A stretch of DNA of 64,000 nt from Amorphoplanes digitatis (lineage in GTDB: Bacteria; Actinomycetota; Actinomycetes; Mycobacteriales; Micromonosporaceae), in the NCBI RefSeq assembly GCF_014205335.1, contig NZ_JACHNH010000001.1, positions 8,178,501 to 8,242,500 on the forward strand, given 5' to 3'. Below are positions 16,134 through 24,534 of the stretch, piece by piece. The position numbers were made by a program, and so were the translations under genes. Below the pieces are notes generated by a model. It saw nothing but the letters and a program-made list of their open reading frames with translations. It was not told where the DNA came from and did no database searches. Numbering within the stretch: position 1 is the first letter of the stretch; each line of letters begins with the position of its first letter.

Positions 16134-16955
16134 GTGAAACGGCTCGCCACATTCCTCAGCGCCCTGCTCCTCACCCAGCTCTTTGTCACACCGACCGCCG
16201 CCGTCGCGGAAACGCCGGCGCCCGCCGGGCCGCCGCCCGCCGTCGTGGCGCCGCCCTTTCACGTGGTGCGGCCCGGCGAGACGATCAAGAGCATCGCCCG
16301 GGCACACGGGATCCGCCGCCGCGACCTGCGCGCCTGGAACGGCATCGTCAAGCCCAACCAGCCCAGCGTCGACGGCGTGCTGCACCTGGCCAAGCCGCCC
16401 GCCGGCCGCCTCACCGGCTGGCGCTCGTGGGTCGAGACGGTGACGCCCGCCGCCGTCAACTGGGACGCCGCGGACAAGTGCCCGGTCGATCCCGCGGATC
16501 TGCGCAAGGTCTGGGTGACCTACATCGACTTCTACGGCGCCTCGCACCAGGGCAGCATCGTCGTGCACCGGAGCATCGCCACCCGGACCCAGCGGGCGTT
16601 CCAGGCGCTCTACCGGATGCGGTTCCGGGTGCAGGGCATGAGCCCGATGTCGCTGAACGCGCCCTACCTCTCGGACATGGGCACGGTCACCGCCGCGTAC
16701 AGCTGCCGCCGGGTCAGCGGGAGCACCGCCTGGTCGCAGCACGCGTACGGCCTGGCCATCGACGTCAACCCGGTGCAGAACCCGATGGTCCGCGGCACCT
16801 CGGCCGGCGCCGGCTTCGAGCAGCGCGACCTGCACCGCCGCGGCATGATGCACGCGGCCGGCGCGGTCCGGGCCTTCACCGACCAGGGCTTCCACTGGGG
16901 CGGCCGATGGAACACCCTCAAGGACTACATGCACTTCAGCACGAACGACCGCTGA
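16134..16955 (+). CDS. Secreted LysM-M15 D,D-carboxypeptidase-like enzyme
   Basis: A 273-residue exported protein. The signal peptide KRLATFLSALLLTQLFV is followed by a Pro/Ala linker and a LysM domain (about 40-85, VVRPGETIKSIARAHGIRRRDL) that would bind peptidoglycan. The C-terminal VanY/M15-type domain has zinc motif SQHAYGLAIDV (about 201-212), then FHWGGRW and DYMHFS with the last His ligand. It probably trims peptidoglycan peptides in the wall. GTG at 16134 is preferred because it starts the signal peptide directly; a GTG at 16107 would add nine residues. It is convergent with the next gene. Confidence 0.88.
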   Translation: MKRLATFLSALLLTQLFVTPTAAVAETPAPAGPPPAVVAPPFHVVRPGETIKSIARAHGIRRRDLRAWNGIVKPNQPSVDGVLHLAKPPAGRLTGWRSWVETVTPAAVNWDAADKCPVDPADLRKVWVTYIDFYGASHQGSIVVHRSIATRTQRAFQALYRMRFRVQGMSPMSLNAPYLSDMGTVTAAYSCRRVSGSTAWSQHAYGLAIDVNPVQNPMVRGTSAGAGFEQRDLHRRGMMHAAGAVRAFTDQGFHWGGRWNTLKDYMHFSTNDR

Positions 16956-16963
16956 CCGCCGGC

Positions 16964-17740
16964 CTAGAGATCCTTGTTGGAGATCTCGGACAGCAGTCGG
17001 TCGTACTCCGCGTGGGTGCCGATGGCCGAGCGGTACTCGGGATAGTTGACGTAGTACCAGATGACCCGGGCCGCCAGAGGTTGATCGATGTTGTCGGTGT
17101 ACAGCCGTCGACGGCTGGTGATGAGCCCGTGTCGGTGTACGAGCTCCGGACGGCCGTAGCGGACGTACATGACGGTTCGCTTCTCCATGGCCACCGGCAC
17201 CACCGGCTCGGCGTCCCACGGCACGGTCAGCGTGCCCGCCAGTTCCCGATGCCGTAGACCTTCGGGCCGCAGCTCGAGGCCCAGGCCCCGCAACATGGTG
17301 GCGGCCAGGCCGACGGCCGCGATCGCCATCCCCATCGGGGCCAACCAGCCGAGGAATCCGGCCGTCTCGGACTCCTGGATCAGTTCCCCGGTCAGCACCA
17401 CGGCGTAGAACAGCACCCCGAGCGTGGCCAGCACAAGCGCCGGATTGAGCCGTGGCCTGAAGGCCGGCACCTGCGGCCGTACCTCGAAAGCCCGGGGCAC
17501 GGGGCGCACAAACGCAACGAACATCAGCCCGTATGAGCACAAGGAGAGCACCATCAACGGGCCGAACGCAGGATCAGCCAGCGACGGCCTCCAGAGGAAG
17601 GCCATCACCAGGACGACGGCCACGACCAGGCCGACCGCCACGATGCGGCGCCCGTAGCGACCGACGGCTACCAAGAACCTGGAGAGCACAACTGGCACAT
17701 TACGGGCGCACGGCCCGCCAGGCGGCCGAATGGTGATCAT
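16964..17740 (-). CDS. Four-helix membrane protein with PH-like C-terminal domain
   Basis: A protein of about 258 residues with hydrophobic segments near IVAVGLVVAVVLVMAFLW, PLMVLSLCSYGLMFVAFV, ALVLATLGVLFYAVVL and MGMAIAAVGLAATML, then a soluble region (LELRPEGLRHRELAGTLTVPWDA) resembling bacterial PH-like modules. It ends with a helical tail. The function is unknown. The start is uncertain: ATG 17740 is offered, but a TTGACA at that spot could be a -35, in which case GTG 17698 would be the start. Confidence 0.6.
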   Translation of the reverse strand: MITIRPPGGPCARNVPVVLSRFLVAVGRYGRRIVAVGLVVAVVLVMAFLWRPSLADPAFGPLMVLSLCSYGLMFVAFVRPVPRAFEVRPQVPAFRPRLNPALVLATLGVLFYAVVLTGELIQESETAGFLGWLAPMGMAIAAVGLAATMLRGLGLELRPEGLRHRELAGTLTVPWDAEPVVPVAMEKRTVMYVRYGRPELVHRHGLITSRRRLYTDNIDQPLAARVIWYYVNYPEYRSAIGTHAEYDRLLSEISNKDL

Positions 17741-17949
17741 GTCAAGCGTCAGCCGTAATGCGGGGTCATCGGTCACGCCGCTCGTCGGCTATTTGGTGCG
17801 CGCCATCTCTCCTATGTGGAATTGGATTGGGCAAGTTCGGACTACGGGGTGAGAGTCGACATGCGCCCAACACCTGGTGGTACGTGCGGGTCGGCGGCAC
17901 GGCGGCAGGTGTGGGGGTGTGCCACCCCTGCCGCCCGACCGCCCGGCGC

Positions 17950-18771
17950 TCACCGACCGCTGACGGGCAGCCCACCTGAATTCGGCAGCATGAAATCGGC
18001 CATGACGTCCTGCGCGGCCTCGACCATGTGCCCGCCGTTGGCCGTCCGGCAGCCGGCGGCCTGCGCGGCGGCGAGGAACGGGGTGACGCCGTGCCCGGCG
18101 ATCACATCGCCCACGAACATGGATGAGACGAACAGCGCCGGATCGACGGGAAGCGGGTCGCCGTCCTCCATGCCCATCGGGGTCGCGTTGCACACCAGAT
18201 CGCAGCCGGTGGGATCCGGCGGCCCGGCGCTCACCCGGCCCTGGCCGAGATCCTTGAGCAGGTGCAGCAGGGTGGCGACCCGCGACTCGTCGGCGTCATG
18301 GATGACGAGTTCGCTGACACCCGCCTCCAGCAGGGCGATGGCGATCGCGCTGCCCGCGCCCCCGGCCCCGACGAGGAGTGCCCGCGCCCCGGCCGGCCGT
18401 GCTCCCCGGTCCTTCTGCGCCTTCAAGAAGGCGAGCCCATCGAGCATGTCGCCGTGCCAGGTCCCGTCCTGATTGCGGCGGATGACGCTCACGACCCCGA
18501 GCATCCTGGCGCGCTCGGAGCTCGTGGCGCAGTGTGCGAAGGCGGCGAACTTGTGCGGCATGGTGACGAGGATGCCGTCCACGTTGCGCGAGGCCGTGAG
18601 GCCCGCCATGACGGTGCCGAGGTCACCGGCCGGCACCTGCAACGGCACGCAGATGCCGGGGTAGCCGCGCTCCCCGAAGGTACGGGTGAGCCGCACCGGA
18701 GACTCGACGTACCTGATGGGATCACCGATGATCGGGAACAGCCGCGCAGCACCACTGAGCTGGTCGAACAT
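17950..18771 (-). CDS. Shikimate dehydrogenase-like oxidoreductase
   Basis: A 273-residue AroE/YdiB-family protein. It shows ESP (substrate Ser region, SxSP normally), TMPHK with the catalytic Lys, a variant of the NTDG motif written GDMLDG, the Rossmann loop LLVGAGGAGSAIA and NATPMGM. These fit reduction or oxidation of shikimate, quinate or a related hydroxy acid. The altered substrate motifs suggest it is not the biosynthetic AroE but a catabolic or specialised paralogue. The ATG at 18771 matches the family start; the frame runs 12 codons further. It starts 32 bp after the stop of the 120-residue unknown gene on the same strand. Confidence 0.85.
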   Translation of the reverse strand: MFDQLSGAARLFPIIGDPIRYVESPVRLTRTFGERGYPGICVPLQVPAGDLGTVMAGLTASRNVDGILVTMPHKFAAFAHCATSSERARMLGVVSVIRRNQDGTWHGDMLDGLAFLKAQKDRGARPAGARALLVGAGGAGSAIAIALLEAGVSELVIHDADESRVATLLHLLKDLGQGRVSAGPPDPTGCDLVCNATPMGMEDGDPLPVDPALFVSSMFVGDVIAGHGVTPFLAAAQAAGCRTANGGHMVEAAQDVMADFMLPNSGGLPVSGR

Positions 18772-18803
18772 GTCGATTCCGCCCCTCTCGTCTCCGCCGA
18801 GAG

Positions 18804-19166
18804 TCACCAGTCACGCCACTCGTCGGTGATCTCGTGCCGGGTCATCCGGTGGCGGCCGGCGAACGCGTCCACGTCGATGCCGGCCTCGTCGAGCGTGCCC
18901 TCGATGTAGGCGCAGAGCCGCTCCCGCTCGTCGGTCTCATAGGCCGCACCGTCATGCCGGTCGTTGACCGCGTTGAGCGCCCTCACCGTGCGCTCGATGA
19001 CCTCGAAGATCTCCGTGTCGGTCGCCGGCTCCCAGCGCTGCTCGACCAGGGCCGCCACATCCGCCTCGAACGCCGTCAGGACCTCGTCGGTCCGGTCCAG
19101 CATCTCCTCGGGAAACAGCTCCGCCGCCACATGTTCCCGCCATCCCGCCGTCGGCCGCCGCACCAT
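18804..19166 (-). CDS. Acidic protein of unknown function
   Basis: A 120-residue, strongly acidic, helical protein without membrane segments or recognised motifs. It has a conserved-looking C-terminal stretch HRMTRHEITDEWRDW. Related hypothetical proteins occur in actinobacteria, but I cannot name a function. It lies just upstream of the shikimate-dehydrogenase-like gene and 22 bp downstream of the methyltransferase stop, so the three may be one transcript. Confidence 0.6.
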   Translation of the reverse strand: MVRRPTAGWREHVAAELFPEEMLDRTDEVLTAFEADVAALVEQRWEPATDTEIFEVIERTVRALNAVNDRHDGAAYETDERERLCAYIEGTLDEAGIDVDAFAGRHRMTRHEITDEWRDW

Positions 19167-19188
19167 GAGCGGCAGGGTAATCGACGGG

Positions 19189-19773
19189 TCAGGCGGGGCG
19201 GAGCAGGGCGACGATGAAGTCCGACGAGCTGGAGAACGGGCGCAGATCCCAGGTGGAGAGCAGCACGTCCGGCGCGAGGCCGGCGGCCGCCGCGTCGGCC
19301 AGGAACTCGTCGAACGGGTAGCCGCGGCCGGCGCCGAAGCCGATGACCGCCCGGCCGCCGTCGGCGAGGTGGCCGCGCATGCGGCGGAGGATCTCGGTGC
19401 GGGTGCCCGGGGCGGCGAAGGTCATCACGTTGCCGGCGCAGACGATCACGTCGAAGCGGTCCGGCAGGTCAAGCTCGGCCAGGTCGCCGGTGCGCCAGGC
19501 GGGTCCCGGGTGGTCCTCCTCGGCGGCCGCGATCAGCTCGGGGTCGAGGTCGACGCCGGTGACGTCGTGGCCGCGTACCGCCAGGGCGCCGCCCACCCGG
19601 CCGGCACCGCAGCCCGCGTCGAGGATCCGGGAACCGCGGGGGACCATCGCGTCGATCAGGCGGGCCTCGCCGGCCAGGTCGACACCCTCCTTGGCCATGG
19701 TCCGGAACCGCTCGATGTACCAGCGCGAGTGGCCGGGGTTCTCGGAGATCTTCTGTAACCAGAGGTTTTCCAC
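19189..19773 (-). CDS. Class I SAM-dependent methyltransferase
   Basis: A 194-residue cytosolic methyltransferase with motif I ILDAGCGAGRVGGAL, acidic loop GVDLDPELI, motif II FDVIVCAGNVMTF and post-I pattern all in place. The substrate is not evident. The N-terminus (GHSRWYIERFRTMAKEG) is typical of a small actinobacterial group. The start is GTG at 19773. It is separated from the LVIVD gene by a hairpin terminator. Confidence 0.9.
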   Translation of the reverse strand: MENLWLQKISENPGHSRWYIERFRTMAKEGVDLAGEARLIDAMVPRGSRILDAGCGAGRVGGALAVRGHDVTGVDLDPELIAAAEEDHPGPAWRTGDLAELDLPDRFDVIVCAGNVMTFAAPGTRTEILRRMRGHLADGGRAVIGFGAGRGYPFDEFLADAAAAGLAPDVLLSTWDLRPFSSSSDFIVALLRPA

Positions 19774-19798
19774 GTCCGATCACACTGCCAGACGCGGA

Positions 19799-19827
19799 GG
19801 GTCCGGTCTCACGAAGAGACCGGACCC
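19799..19827 (-). terminator. Hairpin terminator after the LVIVD gene
   Basis: GGGTCCGGTCTC and GAGACCGGACCC make a perfect 12-bp stem with the loop ACGAA, 15 bp past the stop of the LVIVD-repeat gene on the minus strand. There is no long U-tract, as is common for actinobacterial terminators. Confidence 0.7.
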
Positions 19828-19842
19828 ACACTCGCGCGGGTG

Positions 19843-21279
19843 TCACCAGTGCCGGTAGTTGTCCTGGGTCTGCGCGTTGAACAGATCAGTGCGCGCCCAG
19901 CGTGCCGAATTGGTACGCCGGTCGTTCAGCTGAAGCACATCCAGGCCCTTGACGATGTCGTTGGAGTAGATGTAGCCGTTGTACCAGTACGCCGACCACG
20001 ATCCGCCCAGCACCAGGGTGGTGGCCGAGATGGGGCCACGCTCCCAGTACGCGATCTCCTTGGGCTTGCGCGAGTTGGTGAAGTCCCAGACCGAGACGCC
20101 GCCCTGGTACCACGCCTGCACCATGATGTCGCGGCCCGGCACCGGGATCAGCGAGCCGTTGTGCGCCACGCAGTTCTCGGTGTCCGTGTTGGCCCGCGGG
20201 ATCTTGAAGTAGCTGCGGAACTCCAGCTTGCGCTTGGCGCCCCGGCCGACGATGTCGTAGATCGCGTCGGCGCCGCGGTTCGGGCCGACCGTCGTGTTGC
20301 AGGTGGCACCGGCGCCGCCGCCGAGCTCGTCCGTGAAGACGACCTTGGTGGCCTTGTTGTTGAACGTCGCCGAGTGCCAGAAGGCGAAGTTCACGGTGTC
20401 GCGCACCGTGGTGATCACCTTCGGGGCGGTCCGGTCGGAGATGTCGAAGAGCACACCGTCACCCATGCAGGCGCCGGCGGCGATGTCCTTCTCCGGGTAC
20501 GCGGTGATGTCGTGGCAGCCCGTCGTCGGGGACTGTCCCGTGCCACCGCCGTAGCCGCCGTCCGGGAACAGCACGGGCGTCGCCACCACGGCCGCATCCG
20601 CGGGGGTGCGCAGCGGCACCCGGACGATCGAGATCTTGTCGTGCGGCAGTGCGCAGTTCGGCTGGTCCGCCGCCGCCAGGTTGTACGACGACACGTACAG
20701 GTAGACCGACCTGTCGCGGCGCTTGCCCGGCACCAGCGTCTGGGTGTGCGAGCCGCAGATGGTCTTCACCGACTTGACGTACGCCGGCGTCAGCGGGTCG
20801 CTGATGTCGAAGATCTTGATGCCCTCCCAGCGGTCGCCGGGTACGGCGGCCGTCGAGCCGGCGTTGTCGCAGGAGTCGTTCGTCCGCTGCGAGTCGGTGC
20901 CCAGGAACAGCAGGTTGCCGTAGATCGAGACGTCGTTCTGCGAGCCGGGGCAGACCACCTGGGCCGCGACGGTCGGCGCCTTCGGGTTACGGATGTCGTA
21001 GACCGTGAAGCCGTTGTAGTTGCCGCCGTATGCGTACTTGCCCTTGAAGGCCCAGTCCGTGTTGAAGGAGCTGGCGAACGGGCCCGTCTTCGGCAGATAA
21101 GCGACCTGTTTGAGGTTGGGCGTGCTAGCTATCTCGTCGACGCCTGGCGGGGTGCCGGGGTCGGCAGGTGCCTGCGCCATACCGCTCGAGGGCGCCGTCA
21201 ACAGTCCGAGCAGAACTGTCGCAACGCTGAGACAGGCCAGGCGCTTGAGCTGCCGCCCTCGTGGGGCAGAGTGCTTCAT
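19843..21279 (-). CDS. Secreted LVIVD-repeat beta-propeller protein
   Basis: A 478-residue exported protein. The signal peptide (KRLACLSVATVLLGLLTAPSSGMAQA region) is followed by repeated beta-propeller blades with YDIRNPKAPTV, FDISDPLTPAY, FDISDRTAPKV and WDFTNSRKPKE, the LVIVD pattern. Several cysteines probably make disulfides. The function of such proteins is unknown. The ATG at 21279 has GGAAGGAG 6 bp upstream. It is divergent from a DUF305 gene, a pairing that I recall as recurrent in actinobacteria, suggesting a shared extracellular role, perhaps metal- or redox-related. Confidence 0.88.
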   Translation of the reverse strand: MKHSAPRGRQLKRLACLSVATVLLGLLTAPSSGMAQAPADPGTPPGVDEIASTPNLKQVAYLPKTGPFASSFNTDWAFKGKYAYGGNYNGFTVYDIRNPKAPTVAAQVVCPGSQNDVSIYGNLLFLGTDSQRTNDSCDNAGSTAAVPGDRWEGIKIFDISDPLTPAYVKSVKTICGSHTQTLVPGKRRDRSVYLYVSSYNLAAADQPNCALPHDKISIVRVPLRTPADAAVVATPVLFPDGGYGGGTGQSPTTGCHDITAYPEKDIAAGACMGDGVLFDISDRTAPKVITTVRDTVNFAFWHSATFNNKATKVVFTDELGGGAGATCNTTVGPNRGADAIYDIVGRGAKRKLEFRSYFKIPRANTDTENCVAHNGSLIPVPGRDIMVQAWYQGGVSVWDFTNSRKPKEIAYWERGPISATTLVLGGSWSAYWYNGYIYSNDIVKGLDVLQLNDRRTNSARWARTDLFNAQTQDNYRHW

Positions 21280-21410
21280 GAAGCTCCTTCCGACTGGTGG
21301 CGCGCACCGAGGGCAGGATGGTGTCACTCACGGTGCGCATTCATCATGGTCGTTACAGTAGTTGCCCGGGGCGGGGCGCGGGGGGCATTTGCATGGCACG
21401 AAGGGATTCG

Positions 21411-22076
21411 ATGAGTCGGCATAGGACATTTACGCTGATCGCGGCCGCAGCGGTGGTCCTGGCGACCGGCGTGGCGGTGGTCGTCGCCCGCTCGGGCGAC
21501 GACCCTCCGGCGGCGGCGCCGCGGCCGAGCGCGAGCGCGAGCACGCCGCCGGCCCGGGTGATCCTGCCCGGCAAGCCCGGCGAGTCCGCGCGGGTGACCG
21601 ACGCGGATCAGGTGGGCACGCTGGGCGGCTCGACCTACAACACCATCGACGTCACGTTCGTGCAGATGATGATCGTGCACCACGAGCAGGCGCTCGAGAT
21701 GGCGGCGCTGGCCCCGGACCGCGCCGGCGACACCGGGCTGCGCAACCTGGCCGCGCGGATCAGCGCCGCGCAGGGTCCGGAGATCGTCTGGCTGAGGCGC
21801 TGGCTGTCGGACCGCAAGCTGGCCGAGGCCGGCGCGTCGCACGACCACAGCACGATGCCCGGCATGCAGTCGCCCGCCGATCTCGCGGCGCTGGCCGGCG
21901 CCCGCGGCGCCGAGTTCGACCGCCGGTTCATCGCGATGATGACCGCACACCACAAGGGCGCGATCCAGATGGCCGGCGACGTCCTGGCTGGCGGCAGCGA
22001 CCAGACCCTCTACGAGGTGGCCAACGAGATGGCGGTGGAGCAGGGCAGCGAGATCCGCCGGATGGAGCAGCTCTAG
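21411..22076 (+). CDS. DUF305 family exported protein
   Basis: A 221-residue protein with an N-terminal membrane segment or signal peptide (TFTLIAAAAVVLATGVAVVVA), a low-complexity Ala/Pro/Ser linker and a DUF305 domain holding the two diagnostic motifs MMIVHHEQALEMA and MMTAHHKGAIQMA. DUF305 belongs to the ferritin-like helical group; the paired His suggest metal binding, and copper links have been proposed for relatives. A His/Met-rich patch (DHSTMPGM) lies between. ATG 21411 has AAGGGA 5 bp upstream; ATG 21393 is an alternative. Confidence 0.92.
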   Translation: MSRHRTFTLIAAAAVVLATGVAVVVARSGDDPPAAAPRPSASASTPPARVILPGKPGESARVTDADQVGTLGGSTYNTIDVTFVQMMIVHHEQALEMAALAPDRAGDTGLRNLAARISAAQGPEIVWLRRWLSDRKLAEAGASHDHSTMPGMQSPADLAALAGARGAEFDRRFIAMMTAHHKGAIQMAGDVLAGGSDQTLYEVANEMAVEQGSEIRRMEQL

Positions 22077-22148
22077 CGATCGTTGGCTGGATCACGTATC
22101 GAGCCGTGGAGATGCGTTGTCCCCGCCCGGCCCGATAGGTTGTCCATC

Positions 22149-22430
22149 GTGCCGGTCGTCGCGTCCCTTCTGCTCGCGGCGCTGCTCGGCGCGCCGACAG
22201 CGGCAGGTCCGGCCGTCGACCCGCGCCCGGCACCCGTCGCCGCCGCCTCCGCGGCATCCGTCGCGGTCACCAGGGCCACCGAGCCGGTCGCGGCCGAACC
22301 CTCCGCTCCCCCGGCGCCGCCCGCGCCGGCCGACGTCACCCCGGCCGCCGCCGCGCCGGGCGTCCGTACCCTCGCCGACCAGTCCGGCACCGCGGCCACC
22401 GGGCCGCGCGCACCGCCACTCTCCGCCTGA
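22149..22430 (+). CDS. Possible small Ala/Pro-rich secreted protein
   Basis: A 93-residue frame from GTG 22149 begins with a signal-like stretch PVVASLLLAALLGAPTAAG and continues as low-complexity Ala/Pro/Val sequence without a domain. It lies downstream of the DUF305 gene on the same strand. High GC alone can produce such frames, so coding is only plausible. Confidence 0.35.
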   Translation: MPVVASLLLAALLGAPTAAGPAVDPRPAPVAAASAASVAVTRATEPVAAEPSAPPAPPAPADVTPAAAAPGVRTLADQSGTAATGPRAPPLSA

Positions 22431-22530
22431 CCGTCCCGCCACGCCCGGCCCACTCGGCCCGGTGCCCGGCGGGTCGTGTCGTCGCGTCCGACATCACTGA
22501 GTGGCACGACCGGTGGACAAGGAAGAAGTC

Positions 22531-23304
22531 ATGGAATTCGCTCTCGCGCTCCTCGCCGGAGACGGCGGCCAGGCGGCCGCCGCCATCTGGGCGACCCTGA
22601 TCCTGCTCGCCCTGCTCGCCCTCGCCGGGCTGGCCCTGCCGAACGGCGTCTTCCGCCCGCGCCAGATCGCCGCCTGGCTCGCCGCCGAGTCGGCGAGCAA
22701 GCGCGCCGAGGCGCAGCGCCGGGCCGCGGCGGCCACCGAATCGATCCGGTACGCCGAGGAGATCGCCGTGGCGGCGCGGGGCGCGGCGAACACGGCCGAG
22801 CGCCGGCGCGAGGAGTGCCAGGAGGCGCAGGCCCGCACGCAGCAGGCCTGGCAGGCCTACCAGGACGCGGACGCCGCGCTGAGCCGGGCCCGCGGCGCGG
22901 CCGCCTACCCGATACCGGCCGGCGAGGCGGACCGGGACGAGCACGCCGAGCGGGCCCGGGCGCTGCGCCGGTCAGCGCAGGCCGCGTACCGCAGGGGCGA
23001 CCTGTCGGACGCGCAGCTGCTCGACGCGCTGACCCATCGCAACGGCTGGGATCCGACGCTGCACCCCGTCATGCAGGAGCTCGCCCTCGCCCGCGCCGCC
23101 GTCGCGCACCGGTTCGCGGCCTACCAGGACTGCCTGAACGCGGAGGACGCCGCCTGGCAGGCCGCCGGCGTCGCCACCGCCGCGGTCCGCACCCTGCGGC
23201 ACGAGGTCCTGGCCGCCGAGGCGCTGGCGGAGGCGGCCCGCTCCGCCCTGCCGCAGCAGGCCCGGCCCGCCCGTTCCGGTCGCCCCGCCCCGGTGACCGC
23301 CTGA
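22531..23304 (+). CDS. Membrane-anchored coiled-coil protein of unknown function
   Basis: A 257-residue protein with one membrane segment (AIWATLILLALLALAGLAL, near residues 15-35) and a long Ala/Glu/Arg-rich helical region (about 50-130 and 175-240) likely to form coiled coils. It ends in a basic Pro-rich tail. No catalytic motif is visible. ATG 22531 has AAGGAAG upstream. Its 3' end is 7 bp from the convergent oxidoreductase gene. Confidence 0.65.
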   Translation: MEFALALLAGDGGQAAAAIWATLILLALLALAGLALPNGVFRPRQIAAWLAAESASKRAEAQRRAAAATESIRYAEEIAVAARGAANTAERRREECQEAQARTQQAWQAYQDADAALSRARGAAAYPIPAGEADRDEHAERARALRRSAQAAYRRGDLSDAQLLDALTHRNGWDPTLHPVMQELALARAAVAHRFAAYQDCLNAEDAAWQAAGVATAAVRTLRHEVLAAEALAEAARSALPQQARPARSGRPAPVTA

Positions 23305-23311
23305 CCGGGGG

Positions 23312-24469
23312 TCAGTCCAGGCGTACCCAGGCGCCGGTCTCCGCCGAGCGGGCCATCGCCTCCAGCACCACCGCGCTGCGCACCGCGTCGTCGACGGTGG
23401 CACCGTACGGCCTGCCCTCGGCGATCGAGCGCAGGAAGTGGTAAGCCTCGATCACCTTGAGGTCGTCGTAGCCCATGGCGATGCCCGCGCCCGGCTGGAA
23501 CGCGGCGTACCCGCCGTCCTCGGGTCCCACGTAGACGGTCCGGCCCGGCTGGTCCTGGTAGGCGTCGCCCGTGCTGGCCACCAGCTCGCCCATCCGCCGG
23601 AAGTCCCAGGACACCGCTCCCCGGGTGCCGTGCACCTCGAAGCCATAGTTGTTCTGGTCACCCACCGCGACCCGGCTGGCCTCGAGCACCACCCGGGCAC
23701 CGGACGCGAGCCGCAGCAGGCCCGAGGCGTAGTCCTCGTTCTCCACCGGCCCGGGTTCGCCGCCGGTCGCGCGGGTGTGCCCGGCGGTGGCGCCGCTCGG
23801 CCGGGCCCGCCGCGGCACGAAAATGGCCGTGTCCGCGACCACCGCCTCGATCTCGCCGAGCAGGTGGCGTACCAGGTCCACCCCGTGCGAGGCCAGGTCC
23901 GCGAGCACGCCGCTGCCGCCGCGGGCCCGCTCGAAGCGCCAGGTCAGCGCCCCCTCCGGATGGGCGGCGTAGTCGCTGAAGAGCCGGAACCGGGCGTGCG
24001 TGACGGTGCCGATCCCACCGCTCGCGATCAGGTCGCGGGCGGCGGCCACCGCCGGGGCGTTGCGGTAGTTGAAACCGACCGTGCACTGCACGCCGCCCGC
24101 GCGTACCGCGTCGGCGACCGCGCGGGCGTCGGCGGCGTCGAGGCCGACCGGCTTCTCGATCCAGATGTGCTTGCCGGCCCGGGCCAGGCCGGCACCGATC
24201 TCGCGGTGCAGGAAGTTCGGCGCCGCGATGCTCACCGCCCGGACCCGCGGGTCCGCGGCGAGGTCACGCCAGTCGAGGGTCGCGGTGCCGAAGCCGTACC
24301 GGTCGGCGGCCTCGGCGGCACGGCCCGGCACCTCGTCGGCGACGGCGACCAGCTCCGGCCGTACGCCGAGCTGCGGGAAGTGGTGCAGCACCCGCAGGTA
24401 GGAATGGGTGTGCACGCGTCCCATCCAACCGAAGCCGGCGACGGCGATCCCGAGCGCGTCTCGCTTCAT
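23312..24469 (-). CDS. Gfo/Idh/MocA family NAD(P)-dependent oxidoreductase
   Basis: A 385-residue protein with the N-terminal Rossmann motif VAGFGWMGRVHTHSY, the family Lys-Pro in IWIEKPVGL and the C-terminal alpha/beta domain. Members oxidise or reduce hydroxyls of sugars and inositols. A substrate cannot be assigned, but YAHIxxG-like inositol features are not seen. The ATG at 24469 fits the Rossmann start; the frame extends 51 codons upstream without support. The nearest upstream gene on this strand is the GH87 enzyme, 65 bp away, so a carbohydrate role is plausible. Confidence 0.9.
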   Translation of the reverse strand: MKRDALGIAVAGFGWMGRVHTHSYLRVLHHFPQLGVRPELVAVADEVPGRAAEAADRYGFGTATLDWRDLAADPRVRAVSIAAPNFLHREIGAGLARAGKHIWIEKPVGLDAADARAVADAVRAGGVQCTVGFNYRNAPAVAAARDLIASGGIGTVTHARFRLFSDYAAHPEGALTWRFERARGGSGVLADLASHGVDLVRHLLGEIEAVVADTAIFVPRRARPSGATAGHTRATGGEPGPVENEDYASGLLRLASGARVVLEASRVAVGDQNNYGFEVHGTRGAVSWDFRRMGELVASTGDAYQDQPGRTVYVGPEDGGYAAFQPGAGIAMGYDDLKVIEAYHFLRSIAEGRPYGATVDDAVRSAVVLEAMARSAETGAWVRLD

Positions 24470-24534
24470 CCGGCCAGTCTGCCGCAGGAGCGGGGCGGGC
24501 GGCCCCCTTGACCGCCCGCCCCGGCCTCCGGCGG

